Assembly: GCA_964405405.1 (NCBI GenBank)
Contig: CAYONT010000006.1
Location: 1-64,000, forward strand
DNA from: CAMCYM01 sp964405405
GTDB taxonomy: Bacteria > Bacteroidota > Bacteroidia > Flavobacteriales_D > Sanyastnellaceae
Direction: 5' to 3'
Length of the DNA stretch: 64,000 nt
Numbering within the stretch: position 1 is the first letter of the stretch; each line of letters begins with the position of its first letter. Shown here piece by piece: positions 17,082 through 25,765 of the stretch. The notes under the pieces were generated by a model. That model made no database searches and was not told the DNA's origin. It saw only the letters and a list, made by a program, of their open reading frames with translations. The translations under genes and the position numbers were made by a program.

Positions 17082-18552
17082 TGCGGGCCGTCACCGGATG
17101 GGTGGGTGCTGCAGGCCGTTGCGGCTGGCGGCTGTAGGCCAAATCCCATACCACCATCATGGCCATAAATCCCCAGAAGGGAGCGCTGGCCTTGTCCGTG
17201 TCGAGGTAGTTGTTCAACACGCCGTGCACGAAGTAGGTCATGAGCCCGAGGAACAGGGCGAGCGCCAGGTTGCGGTCGTCGCCGGGGGGCAGGATGCGCT
17301 GCAATCGGAACCCGAGGTGGAGGGTGAATCCCAACAACCCCAAGAAAAAAACCAGCCCCGGAATCCCCTGCTCTGCCAAGGGGCCGAGGTACTCGCTGTG
17401 CGCGTTGCCGCCGTCCCCTTGGTTGGTGCTGATGATGGTGCGGTCCGTGGAACGCTGGAAGGGGGCGTAGACGAATTGGTAGGTGCCCGGTCCCCAACCT
17501 TGCAAAGGCCGCTCCAAGAACAGGGCCCAAGCGCACTGCCATCGGTTGAGCCGTTCCAGATTGGAGGCGTCGGAAGAAACGTTTGAGATGGATTCCACGT
17601 GTTCGGCCAAATCGTCCGAACTGTCCTGCTCGTTCCGTTGCAATTGGATGAGCAGGGCATCCTTGCTGAGAAACAATCCGGTTCCAAGGAGAACGCCCAG
17701 CACCAACAGGGTCTTCAGACGCAACCCCAACCACATCAGGAGCCAGAGGACCGCGGCACCGGCGAGCGAGATCCAAGCTGCTCGGGTGTAGGAGAGCACG
17801 AGCCCGATGAGGAGGATGGCAAACAGGATGGCGATGAGCGCTCTGCTGATGGGGGTTTGGCCTCGAGAAACCAACAAGGCAAAAACAGGCGGAATGAAGA
17901 GCGCCAAAACCGCCCCGTAGGACGTATGGTCCTTGTAGAATGGGGTCATCACCCAGTGTCCCGAATCCTTGTCGAACCCATATCCCGCGTGGCGGATGAG
18001 GGTGTAAATGACCACGATGGCCAGGGGCACGGCGTACAGCAGGACCATGTTCCGGGGCGAAATTTGGCGGTGGCGGATGAGGTGTCCCAGGACCCAAAAG
18101 AAGCCGACGACGAACCAAATCCGCACCAACCAGGCCTTCAGGGAAACGAGGGGTAGGTGGCTCATGAGCACGGTGAGCCCCATCCACAGCAGCCCCGCTG
18201 TGATCCACCGGGAAAGGGGGTGGCGCATCAGGGAGGCATCCACGGGAAACCCGGAGAAACTGCGGAACAGGAAGAGCACAAGGATGCCTGCGAGCATGGG
18301 TTCGGTGGGCAGATACAGGCCCAACCCGCCGATTTCCATCTGTTCGAGGTTGATGCTCAGGGGAACGGCGAAAAGCAGCAGGCCCATGTAGACCGGCATG
18401 CGCCAAATGCCCAAGGCGATGACCGCCAAGACCGCCGGTACCGCCGCCACAGCGTACGCCTCGAAGGCAAGGGCGGCGGCCAGCAGGGCGGCAAATCCGA
18501 GCCCAGCGAGGACCGGCCAGCGGTCCCCCAGGACAGTGGCCCGTGGGTTCAT
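17074..18552 (-). CDS. O-antigen ligase/polymerase (Wzy/WaaL-like) membrane protein
   Basis: This 492-residue protein has about 11-12 hydrophobic segments and the large periplasmic loop typical of the Wzy_C (O-antigen ligase) family, with the motif GWGPGTYQFVYAPFQ and a following AHSEYLGPLAEQGIPGL. Such enzymes polymerise or ligate surface polysaccharide at the outer face of the inner membrane. The start at 18552 overlaps the stop of the Wzz-like gene as ATGA; an upstream in-frame start at 18648 would lie inside that gene. With the Wzz-like protein upstream and a glycosyltransferase divergently beyond, this is a small surface-polysaccharide module. Confidence 0.85.
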   Translation of the reverse strand: MNPRATVLGDRWPVLAGLGFAALLAAALAFEAYAVAAVPAVLAVIALGIWRMPVYMGLLLFAVPLSINLEQMEIGGLGLYLPTEPMLAGILVLFLFRSFSGFPVDASLMRHPLSRWITAGLLWMGLTVLMSHLPLVSLKAWLVRIWFVVGFFWVLGHLIRHRQISPRNMVLLYAVPLAIVVIYTLIRHAGYGFDKDSGHWVMTPFYKDHTSYGAVLALFIPPVFALLVSRGQTPISRALIAILFAILLIGLVLSYTRAAWISLAGAAVLWLLMWLGLRLKTLLVLGVLLGTGLFLSKDALLIQLQRNEQDSSDDLAEHVESISNVSSDASNLERLNRWQCAWALFLERPLQGWGPGTYQFVYAPFQRSTDRTIISTNQGDGGNAHSEYLGPLAEQGIPGLVFFLGLLGFTLHLGFRLQRILPPGDDRNLALALFLGLMTYFVHGVLNNYLDTDKASAPFWGFMAMMVVWDLAYSRQPQRPAAPTHPVTARIT

Positions 18553-19577
18553 GCGCCGGCCCGGGCTGGCTTGAGTTGGTCCGCAGCCAGCAGGGCCAGC
18601 AGCGCAAAGAGGAGGGAGGAGGCAACCGAAACCGCCACGATGAGCCACCGAATGGGGTAAGCCTTCTTATCGGCAGGAGCGGCCCGGTCTACCACGAATG
18701 CGGATGCGATTTGCGTTTCGGCGTCCAATTTCATGAGCTCGTACCGGCGTTTCAGGATCTTCTCCCGCTCGTACGCGCCTTCGATGAGGTTCGTCAGTTT
18801 GTTGAACTCGGTGGCGTTCTTCGAGAGTTCGACCATCTGCTGCCGGATGAGTTCCGCGTTGTTCTTGGCGCCGACGGCCATGGCGGTGGCGTACTGCTCA
18901 TTGAGGCCGCCGATCTGCGTCTCGAAGTCATAAATCCCCAAGGCATGCAGGGCGGCCAGCTCGGTCTCCATGTCGCGGATTTCGTCCTTGACTTGTTGGT
19001 AGGAGGCGGAGGCGTATCGCAGGGCTTCCTTCGCTCGGTCGTTGCGCAGCCGGTTGGCGAGGGAGTCCGCGAGAAAGGCGATGTCGTTCGCGATGTCCGC
19101 CGCCACCTGGGGGTCCTTGTCCAGCACGCGGATCTCAATGGAACCGAATTTGGTCAAGTTGGCGTCTACTTGGCTGTCGTATTGCTTGGCCAAATCCGCC
19201 CGCGCCCCTTTCCCCGCCGAGTCGATCTGATAGTGCTTCCACAGGTCGTACTTGCGGATGATTCGGGACCGGATTTGGTCTGAATTGAGGATCTGCAACA
19301 ACCGCTCCGCATCTTCGGTCTCGCCGTACTCCAGCAAGTCTTTCTGCTTCAATTCTTCGAAAAACTGCTCGCCGATGGAGTGCTGCGGGGTTGCAAAGAG
19401 GACCACCGTGGACTGAAACTGCTCCTCGATGATGAGTGAGGCACCGGCAGACAGCAGGGCCGCAGCGGCTCCAATGATGCCCAGCCACTTGCGCTTGGCG
19501 AAAATGAACTGCAGCAGGTGGGCTGAGCCGAAGGAAGCGGCGGCCTGGGCGGGGTTTTCAGAAGGCGGGGCTTGCAT
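18549..19577 (-). CDS. Wzz-like polysaccharide chain-length determinant
   Basis: The 342-residue product has a transmembrane helix near residue 35 (KWLGIIGAAAALLSAGASLII), a long periplasmic helical region with coiled-coil potential, and a C-terminal transmembrane helix near residue 320 (IRWLIVAVSVASSLLFALLA). This is the topology of Wzz/PCP chain-length regulators, which set the length of polysaccharide made by a Wzy polymerase. A proline-rich PIRW motif precedes the last helix. I choose ATG 19577 (MQAPPSENPAQ) because a perfect -7 box TACATTTG ends four bases upstream; an in-frame start at 19598 would overlap that box. It is coupled to the ligase gene by ATGA overlap. Confidence 0.83.
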   Translation of the reverse strand: MQAPPSENPAQAAASFGSAHLLQFIFAKRKWLGIIGAAAALLSAGASLIIEEQFQSTVVLFATPQHSIGEQFFEELKQKDLLEYGETEDAERLLQILNSDQIRSRIIRKYDLWKHYQIDSAGKGARADLAKQYDSQVDANLTKFGSIEIRVLDKDPQVAADIANDIAFLADSLANRLRNDRAKEALRYASASYQQVKDEIRDMETELAALHALGIYDFETQIGGLNEQYATAMAVGAKNNAELIRQQMVELSKNATEFNKLTNLIEGAYEREKILKRRYELMKLDAETQIASAFVVDRAAPADKKAYPIRWLIVAVSVASSLLFALLALLAADQLKPARAGA

Positions 19578-19581
19578 GGGC

Positions 19582-19589
19582 CAAATGTA
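19582..19589 (-). promoter_or_regulatory. Candidate -7 element of the wzz-like gene
   Basis: The minus strand reads TACATTTG, a perfect TAnnTTTG, then GCCC, then ATG. Only four bases separate box and start codon, predicting a leaderless or nearly leaderless transcript. No good TTG is present at the expected -33 distance. Confidence 0.5.
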
Positions 19590-19625
19590 CAGCACCACCG
19601 GCTCCCTCCGCAGCGCCCGTTTCTC

Positions 19626-19766
19626 GCTGGTTCAGGGCTGGTTCANNNNNNNNNNNNNNNNNNNNNNNNNNNNNNNNNNNNNNNNNNNNNNNNNNNNNNN
19701 NNNNNNNNNNNNNNNNNNNNNNNNNNNNNNNNNNNNNNNNNNNNNGGCTGGTTCAGGGCTGGTTCA
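19626..19766 (+). repeat. 11-bp tandem repeats flanking an assembly gap
   Basis: The unit GGGCTGGTTCA occurs at 19635-19645 with a partial copy before it (19626-19634). On the other side of the N block a 10-base copy lies at 19746-19755 and a full copy at 19756-19766. The same phase-repeating unit on both sides implies that the gap is an unresolved longer tandem array. The array ends eight bases before the -7 box of the glycosyltransferase gene. Confidence 0.9.
19646..19745. other. Assembly gap (100 N)
   Basis: Exactly 100 undetermined bases representing an unknown length, located between the divergent wzz-like and glycosyltransferase genes and bordered on both sides by the same 11-bp repeat. 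Confidence 0.99.
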
Positions 19767-19773
19767 GGGCGCG

Positions 19774-19781
19774 TATCTTCG
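19774..19781 (+). promoter_or_regulatory. Candidate -7 element of the glycosyltransferase gene
   Basis: TATCTTCG followed by CAGCC and ATG, five bases from box to start codon. Copies of GGTTCA from the 11-bp repeat lie directly upstream at one-turn spacing and overlap the region where a -33 element or an activator would bind. Confidence 0.45.
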
Positions 19782-19786
19782 CAGCC

Positions 19787-20920
19787 ATGGCCCGCATCGC
19801 CCTGAATGCCCGTTTGTTGATTCCCGGTCGGCTGGAGGGCATCGGCGGATTCGCGCACCAGATTTTTTCGCGGTGGGTGGCGCTCCGCCCGGAGCATTCG
19901 TTTCTACTGCTGTTTGACCGATGGCCGGATGCGGCGTTTGATTACGGGCCGGGGGCGAGGTCGTGGATGCTGCCGCCGCCGGCCCGCCGTCCTTGGTTGT
20001 ACGATCTGTGGTTCGATGGGGCGGTGCCCGCGGCGCTTCGGCTCTGGGGGGCGGACGCTTTCGTTTCTCCGGATGGCTTTCTGAGCCGCCGAACGGGGGT
20101 TCCGCAGGCGGTGGTGATCCACGATTTGAATTTCATGCACCGGCCGGATTGGATGCCTGCCCGGGAGGCGGCGCACTACCGGGCGCGTGTGCCGGACGCG
20201 GCGCGGCGGGCGGAGCGGGTGGTGACGGTGTCGCAGCATGCGGCGGACGACATCGCGGGGCTGCTGGGGGTGGAGCGGGCGGGGATCGGGGTGGTGCCCA
20301 ACGCGCCCGCTTCGGTATATCGCCCTTATGATGGGGCGGAACGGGCGGCGGCACGTCTGCGTTGGAACGGGGGGCGGCCGTACCTGATGTTCGTGGGCAG
20401 CCTGCATCCCCGGAAGAACCTGCCCGGGATGTTGGCTGCGTACCGGGCTTATCGTGAGCTGGGTGGCCAGGGGTCGTTGTTGGTGGTGGGGGACAACATG
20501 TGGGGGGATGCCCGGGAACCGCAGGAGGGGGTGCGTTACGTGGGCCGGCGCTCGACCGCGGAATTGGCGGACCTGATGGGTGGGGCCGAGGCGTTGTTGT
20601 ACTTGCCGTTCTTTGAGGGGTTTGGGGTGCCGGCGGTCGAGGCGTTCGCCGCGGGGATCCCGGTGGTGGCGTCGGATGCGACGGCGGTGCCGGAGGTCTG
20701 CGGGGGGGCAGCGGCAGCACTGGTGGATCCCTACGCGGCGGATGCGCCGCAGGCGGCGGCGGCGGCCCTGCTCCGGCTGGAGCGGGAACCTGGATTCTGG
20801 GCGGACCGATCAGCGGCGGGGTTGCAGCGTGCCCAGTCGTTCTCTTGGGACACCTCGGCCGCCCAGTTCGCCGATATCATCGATGGCATGCTACCTCCAC
20901 CCCGCCGAACCGCCCCATGA
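19787..20920 (+). CDS. Glycosyltransferase family 4 (GT-B fold)
   Basis: The 377-residue product matches retaining GT4 glycosyltransferases, which transfer a sugar from a nucleotide-sugar donor. The N-terminal acceptor lobe begins MARIALNARLLIPGRLEGIGG. The C-terminal donor lobe has FVGSLHPRKNLPGML and the E-x7-E signature region EGFGVPAVEAFAAGIPVVASD. No membrane segment is present. The sugar and acceptor are not predictable, but the neighbouring polysaccharide ligase and chain-length genes suggest surface glycan assembly. The gene is very GC-rich. Its stop overlaps the rnhB start as ATGA. Confidence 0.9.
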   Translation: MARIALNARLLIPGRLEGIGGFAHQIFSRWVALRPEHSFLLLFDRWPDAAFDYGPGARSWMLPPPARRPWLYDLWFDGAVPAALRLWGADAFVSPDGFLSRRTGVPQAVVIHDLNFMHRPDWMPAREAAHYRARVPDAARRAERVVTVSQHAADDIAGLLGVERAGIGVVPNAPASVYRPYDGAERAAARLRWNGGRPYLMFVGSLHPRKNLPGMLAAYRAYRELGGQGSLLVVGDNMWGDAREPQEGVRYVGRRSTAELADLMGGAEALLYLPFFEGFGVPAVEAFAAGIPVVASDATAVPEVCGGAAAALVDPYAADAPQAAAAALLRLEREPGFWADRSAAGLQRAQSFSWDTSAAQFADIIDGMLPPPRRTAP

Positions 20921-21585
20921 AGTCCACTCAGTCCCCGCTCGGCACGACAACCTCTCTCGTGACTTCGCCCTCCCTCGCCCCCTGGCTCAAACCCGGACGC
21001 CTGGAGGCGGGCTGCGATGAGGCCGGACGGGGTTGCCTGGCGGGTCCGGTCGTCGCTGCCGCGGTGATCTTGGAGGGGGAGGTTGCGCTGGATTTGGCCT
21101 GTAAGCAAGTCTTGAACGACAGCAAGCAGATGTCGGAAGCGCTGCGTGACGCACTGCGCATGGAGATTGAATCCCGCGCCCTCGCCTGGGCTGTGGCCTT
21201 CATCGACCCGGAAGAAATCGACCGTATCAACATCCTCCAGGCCTCGTTTGCGGCCATGCGCCAGGCCGTCCGGAGTCTGAACCCCGTTCCCGAACACCTG
21301 CTCATCGACGGCAACCGCTTCGTGACCGAACGCGGCCTCCCTCCCCACACCTGTCTCGTCCGCGGGGATGCGCGTTTTGCCTCGATTGCCGCCGCGAGTG
21401 TTCTCGCCAAGACCCATCGTGACGCCTACATGCGGGACGCCGACCGCGACCATCCGGGCTATGGCTGGGCCCAGAACATGGGCTACCCCACGGCGGCCCA
21501 CCGGCAGGCCATCCGCACTTTGGGACTGACGCCGCTGCACCGGGTTACCTTTCGGCAGTTGCCCGAAACACCCCGGCTGTTCTAA
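20917..21585 (+). CDS. rnhB: Ribonuclease HII
   Basis: RNase HII cuts the RNA strand of RNA-DNA hybrids and removes single ribonucleotides from DNA. The 222-residue protein has the N-terminal motif GCDEAGRGCLAGPV, with the Asp-Glu metal ligands near residue 31. It then has the DSKQMSE segment, LIDGN, and the C-terminal DADRDHPGYGWAQNMGYPT signature. The start at 20917 is the ATG overlapping the glycosyltransferase stop; a longer in-frame start at 20845 would lie inside that gene. About 25 extra residues precede the conserved core. A weak hairpin with T-rich tail follows 45 bp downstream. Confidence 0.95.
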   Translation: MKSTQSPLGTTTSLVTSPSLAPWLKPGRLEAGCDEAGRGCLAGPVVAAAVILEGEVALDLACKQVLNDSKQMSEALRDALRMEIESRALAWAVAFIDPEEIDRINILQASFAAMRQAVRSLNPVPEHLLIDGNRFVTERGLPPHTCLVRGDARFASIAAASVLAKTHRDAYMRDADRDHPGYGWAQNMGYPTAAHRQAIRTLGLTPLHRVTFRQLPETPRLF

Positions 21586-21617
21586 TCAGTCGATTAATAA
21601 GACGGTTTTGGCGTCTT

Positions 21618-21625
21618 TAAGTTTG
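21618..21625 (+). promoter_or_regulatory. Candidate -7 element upstream of the lamin-tail protein
   Basis: TAAGTTTG matches TAnnTTTG exactly but lies 95 bases before the start codon and just before a small hairpin (21630-21644). If used, it would give a leader containing that hairpin and a GGCCAAAC octamer at 21649. Confidence 0.35.
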
Positions 21626-21629
21626 TGTT

Positions 21630-21646
21630 AAGCCCGCCGGGCTTTG
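21630..21646 (+). terminator. Weak hairpin after rnhB
   Basis: AAGCCC (21630-21635) pairs with GGGCTT (21639-21644) around a three-base loop and is followed by TTG. It may terminate rnhB or lie in the leader of the next gene; the T-tract is poor. Confidence 0.35.
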
Positions 21647-21720
21647 TAGGCCAAACTTCTCATCTCATGGATTTTGTCGTACATTCGACGCGCTTTAACC
21701 AGTCACCAAATCACCAAAGC

Positions 21721-24700
21721 ATGAAGTCATTGAATTGGGCGCTCGCGTTGCTCCTGACGGGGTGGACCGCCATGGCCATGGGCCAGTGTGGAATTTTCAT
21801 CTCCGAGTACGGGGAGGGCGGCGGAAACAACAAATGGGTGGAGATTTACAATCCCTTCCCGTATGCGGTAGACATCACTGGCTACAAACTGGAGTATTAC
21901 CTCAACAACTCAGCCAGTGTTACCGGATCATACACCTTGACTGGAACCATTGCAGCTGGAGATGTATTTGTGGTCGCAAACAACAACGCTGCGAATTCGC
22001 CCGATCTCATTGCTCAAGCAGATGCCACGACGGGAGGGTTGCAGTTCAACGGGGATGATGGTTTGGTTTTGGTGGACGCGGCCGGAGTGGATTTGGATGT
22101 CTTCGGCTCACTCAATGGCACTGACCCAGGAACCGGGTTCCTTTTTGCCGGGGTTGCGAACAATACAATAGATAAAACCATCGTCCGAAAGTCGCACATT
22201 ACAGCGGGCACCATGGACTGGGCTCTTTCAGCAGGCACGAATGCTGATGATTGCCAATGGACTGTATACCCTCAGAATACCTTCACATACGTTGGCAACC
22301 ACACCTTCACGGGGGTTTGTGGGGCCACGGTGAGTGGTTGCACGAATGAGAATGCGTCGAACTACAACCCAGCGGCCAACGTGGACGACGGCTCGTGCAC
22401 GTTCGCAAATGCGTGCAATGCGGATGGCGTGGTGCTGACTGCTTTGAATACGAACGCTTTCTCCCCCTCAGCCTTGGCCATCGATCCCGGGACCACGGTG
22501 GTTTTTGTGAATGCGGATGGTACGCACAACGTCAATGGTGACATCAACACCCTGACCGGTACTTCCTTCGGAAACCCCGTTAGCTTCGGATTCCCATCGG
22601 TTACAGGGACCGATGTTTGTATCGGAACGTTTGCTTTCACCGTTCCCGGCGTTTACCACTTTGATTCCAGCGAAGGAAGCGACGCAGCCAATGGCATGGT
22701 GGGCACCATCACCGTGGGCGTGGGAGGCTGCACCAATCCCGCGGCACCCAATTACAACCAAGCGGCTGACTTCAATGACGGAAGCTGCCTCGCCGTTCCC
22801 ACCACCCCCATTGCCACCATACAGCAAGGACAATTGACGGGGGCCTATACGGGCTCAGTACTGATGACCACCGGTGTGGTGACGGGCGTATTTGGCAACT
22901 TGGCTACCATCCAGGATGGAAGCGGCCCGTATTCGGGTATTTGGATCTTTGGTTCCAACATCCCGTTGACGGTAGGTGATGCGGTGGAAGTAACGGGAAC
23001 AGTCACGGAATATTTCAACCTCACTGAGCTGATCAACCCCTCGGTTGTGATCACTGCACAGGGTGTGGCCTTGCCTGCCCCCCAAGTGTTGGCTACCTCG
23101 GCAGTGGCTGATGAACAATGGGAAGGAGTTTTGGTCCGCGTCACCGGAGATGTGACCCAAGCAACGTTGGGCAACAACGAATGGGCCTTGAGCGATGGCA
23201 CGGGGGACATTCGGGTGGATGACCGCGGTTACAATGCCATCTTGACGGGTGGGGTGGTCTTGGGCAATACTTGGCAAATCACCGGCCCGCTAGACTTTAC
23301 TTTCAGCAACTTCAAGATCCAACCCCGAAATGCGGGTGATGCACTCCTGTATGGTTGTACGTTGGCCGGAGCCTTGAATTACGATTCTCAAGCCCAAATC
23401 AACGACGGCTCCTGCCAGTTCAGCGGCTTGGATTGCTCCCTGTTCTTCTCAGAATACGGCGAGGGTACATCAAACAACCGTTACCTGGAGATCTACAACC
23501 CCACGGGTTCGACCCAGTTCTTGGGATTGTACACACTTGCGAACTGCAGCAACGGCTGTGACGATCCCACGGCGCCCTTCATCACGGACCAGTTTGACTT
23601 CTGGACGTTTACGTTCCCTGCCAATGCCTCCATTGCCCCGGGTGAGACCTTTATCATCTCTCACCCAAGCGCTGATCCGGCTATTCTCGCATTGTCTGAC
23701 ATGAACTACAACTTCCTGTCCACAGGAAACGACGCGTATGGATTGTTCCGCGTGGTCGCGGGGGATACCACTTTGCTTGACATCATCGGTACCATTGGAT
23801 TGGATCCGGGACCAGCAGTGGGCTGGGAAGTGGCAGGAGAAGTAGCTGCGACCATTGACAACACCCTGGTGCGGAAGTCCACGGTGGTTCAAGGGAACGG
23901 TGGAGATTGGGCTGCCTCCGCGGGGACCAACACCTTCGACTCGGAGTGGATTGTACTTCCTTCGAATGACTGGACTAGCTTGGGCACCCACACTGCAGAC
24001 GCAGCTTGTGTGGCTACCTTGGAGGGTTGCACGGATCCATTTGCATTGAACTACGATGAAGACGCAGAGACAGAAAACGGAACTTGTGTTTATCTGCCGA
24101 GCTACACCATCCAGGAAATCTATTCTCTGTCTCCAACCGGGCAGTTGCAAACAAGCGGCATTGTGACCGGTGTTTATGGTCCAACCGGTGGGTTGAACAA
24201 CAATGCTTCCTTTGTCATTCAAGATGGAACGGGACCATTCTCGGGTATTTGGGTCATCGGGTCAGGCGTTGCAGTGGGCGACGAGGTCACTTTGACCGGT
24301 GTGGCTTTGGATGTCTTCGGGTTGAAGCAAATTCAGTCCCCTGTTGTTCAAATCCAATCCAGCAACAACGCGCTTCCAGCGCCCCAAGTGCTGACCACCG
24401 CTGCCATGAACGACAACCAATGGAAGAGCGTCCGGATCCAGGTCATCGGTGACTTGACGGGGACCGAGCAGCAATTCGGAGAGTGGAGTTTGAATGACGA
24501 CAGTGGCGTCGGTCGGGGTATCAATTTGGCATACGACGCCTTCAATGCCACGGTGACTGTGGGAGGAAACACGGCGCCTTTGCTCGCTCTGGGTGCGAAA
24601 TACCGTATGGTAGGCCCCAATTTCTTCTCCTATGGCACCTACAAGTTGGCGCCGCTTTCAGCTGCAGACCTCGTTCGGATCGGATGTACCGACCCATCGT

Positions 24701-25695
24701 TTGGCAATTATGATGCCTTTGCTACAGAGGATGATGGCTCATGCATCACCATCACGGGTTGTATGAACCCCGCCGCGGACAACTACAATCCGGATGCCAC
24801 GGTTTCGGACGATTCCTGCATCATCTCGGGTTGTACAGAACCGACCGCACTGAACTACAACGCAGCGGCAAACAATCCTGTAAATGAGACTTGCTACTAC
24901 ACATTGCCGAGCTTGGTAATCAATGAAATCCACTACAACCCTTGCTCCACACAAGGCGATGACTTGGATTACGAATTCGTGGAGATCTACAATGCAGAAG
25001 ACCAGCCCGTAAACATCGGAGGATTCAAGTTCTTCAATACGTCATCCGGTGCTTCGCAGTTGGCGTTGACCTTCCCCTTGGGCACGGTGATGCCGGCGAA
25101 CAGCTACTTGGTCATGACGATCAGTGCTTTTGGAACAGCCTATTACACGGGCCTTGGCGCGACGGTGTTGCAGTGGGAGCAAGGGAACCTGAGCAACTCT
25201 GGTGAGTTGTTGAGCTTGCAGGATGGATTTGGCAATATCATTGATGAATTGACCTACGGCACATCCTCCCCCTGGCCATCGCAGAACGTGACCATCTTGG
25301 GCAACAATTTGATTTTGGGCGCGAATGGTGGTTGCGCTTCTTTGGAGTTGATTTCAACCGATTTGAACAATTCGAGTTCGGGCAACTGGCAGGGAAGCTG
25401 GGTTTCGAATGGAACGCCAGGTGCACAGAACTCCTCCGCATTCGGCTGCACCGATCCCACCGCATGCAATTACTCTGCAACGGCGTATTTCTCAACCAAT
25501 ACGTGCACCTATGCATGCCACGGTTGTACCTACCCGTTGGCTGAGAACTTTAACCCTGCAGCGACTTTCGACAATGGCTCCTGTACGTTTGATTTCACGG
25601 ACGATTGCCCCGGCGATTTGAACGACGATGGTCAAGTAACGGCGGTGGATTTGTTGTCCTTCCTGGCCGCGTTTGGTACGGTTTGCCCGCAGTAA
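21721..25695 (+). CDS. Giant exported lamin-tail/OB-fold multidomain protein
   Basis: This 1324-residue protein has a signal peptide ending near TAMAMGQ. Three lamin-tail (LTD) domains start near residues 22, 573 (SEYGEGTSNNRYLEIYNP) and 1062 (INEIHYNP). Two OB-fold-like domains of the kind found with secreted nucleases are near 360-525 and 790-970, and a cupredoxin-like domain is near 232-333. Nine spacers of the form GCT-x-P-x2-x-NYN-x-(A/D)-x2-DGSC link them. The C-terminus CPGDLNDDGQVTAVDLL is an EF-hand/dockerin-like module. No nuclease active site is visible. Function is unknown; surface adhesion or DNA binding is only inference. It lacks a recognisable type IX C-terminal signal. A strong terminator follows. 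Confidence 0.85.
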   Translation: MKSLNWALALLLTGWTAMAMGQCGIFISEYGEGGGNNKWVEIYNPFPYAVDITGYKLEYYLNNSASVTGSYTLTGTIAAGDVFVVANNNAANSPDLIAQADATTGGLQFNGDDGLVLVDAAGVDLDVFGSLNGTDPGTGFLFAGVANNTIDKTIVRKSHITAGTMDWALSAGTNADDCQWTVYPQNTFTYVGNHTFTGVCGATVSGCTNENASNYNPAANVDDGSCTFANACNADGVVLTALNTNAFSPSALAIDPGTTVVFVNADGTHNVNGDINTLTGTSFGNPVSFGFPSVTGTDVCIGTFAFTVPGVYHFDSSEGSDAANGMVGTITVGVGGCTNPAAPNYNQAADFNDGSCLAVPTTPIATIQQGQLTGAYTGSVLMTTGVVTGVFGNLATIQDGSGPYSGIWIFGSNIPLTVGDAVEVTGTVTEYFNLTELINPSVVITAQGVALPAPQVLATSAVADEQWEGVLVRVTGDVTQATLGNNEWALSDGTGDIRVDDRGYNAILTGGVVLGNTWQITGPLDFTFSNFKIQPRNAGDALLYGCTLAGALNYDSQAQINDGSCQFSGLDCSLFFSEYGEGTSNNRYLEIYNPTGSTQFLGLYTLANCSNGCDDPTAPFITDQFDFWTFTFPANASIAPGETFIISHPSADPAILALSDMNYNFLSTGNDAYGLFRVVAGDTTLLDIIGTIGLDPGPAVGWEVAGEVAATIDNTLVRKSTVVQGNGGDWAASAGTNTFDSEWIVLPSNDWTSLGTHTADAACVATLEGCTDPFALNYDEDAETENGTCVYLPSYTIQEIYSLSPTGQLQTSGIVTGVYGPTGGLNNNASFVIQDGTGPFSGIWVIGSGVAVGDEVTLTGVALDVFGLKQIQSPVVQIQSSNNALPAPQVLTTAAMNDNQWKSVRIQVIGDLTGTEQQFGEWSLNDDSGVGRGINLAYDAFNATVTVGGNTAPLLALGAKYRMVGPNFFSYGTYKLAPLSAADLVRIGCTDPSFGNYDAFATEDDGSCITITGCMNPAADNYNPDATVSDDSCIISGCTEPTALNYNAAANNPVNETCYYTLPSLVINEIHYNPCSTQGDDLDYEFVEIYNAEDQPVNIGGFKFFNTSSGASQLALTFPLGTVMPANSYLVMTISAFGTAYYTGLGATVLQWEQGNLSNSGELLSLQDGFGNIIDELTYGTSSPWPSQNVTILGNNLILGANGGCASLELISTDLNNSSSGNWQGSWVSNGTPGAQNSSAFGCTDPTACNYSATAYFSTNTCTYACHGCTYPLAENFNPAATFDNGSCTFDFTDDCPGDLNDDGQVTAVDLLSFLAAFGTVCPQ

Positions 25696-25717
25696 CATCT
25701 TATTGATTTCTTCGCTT

Positions 25718-25748
25718 GAAAAGGGGCGCCCACTCGGCGCCCCTTTTC
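25718..25748 (+). terminator. Strong rho-independent-type terminator
   Basis: GAAAAGGGGCGCC (25718-25730) pairs perfectly over 13 bases with GGCGCCCCTTTTC (25736-25748) around a five-base loop. It ends the lamin-tail gene and sits 18 bases before the NptA start. The A-run on one arm and T-run on the other make it potentially bidirectional. Confidence 0.8.
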
Positions 25749-25765
25749 TATCTTCCCCCCTTGCC

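Noticed and set aside
19626..19766. CRISPR array at the repeat-flanked gap
   Set aside because: The 11-bp units are directly adjacent with no spacers, are far too short for CRISPR repeats, and no cas gene is near.
22336..25590. Nine dispersed GCT...DGSC-coding repeats as a DNA-level repeat or CRISPR
   Set aside because: They are diverged at the DNA level, irregularly spaced by 80-650 bases, and in frame within one protein, so they are protein spacer modules.
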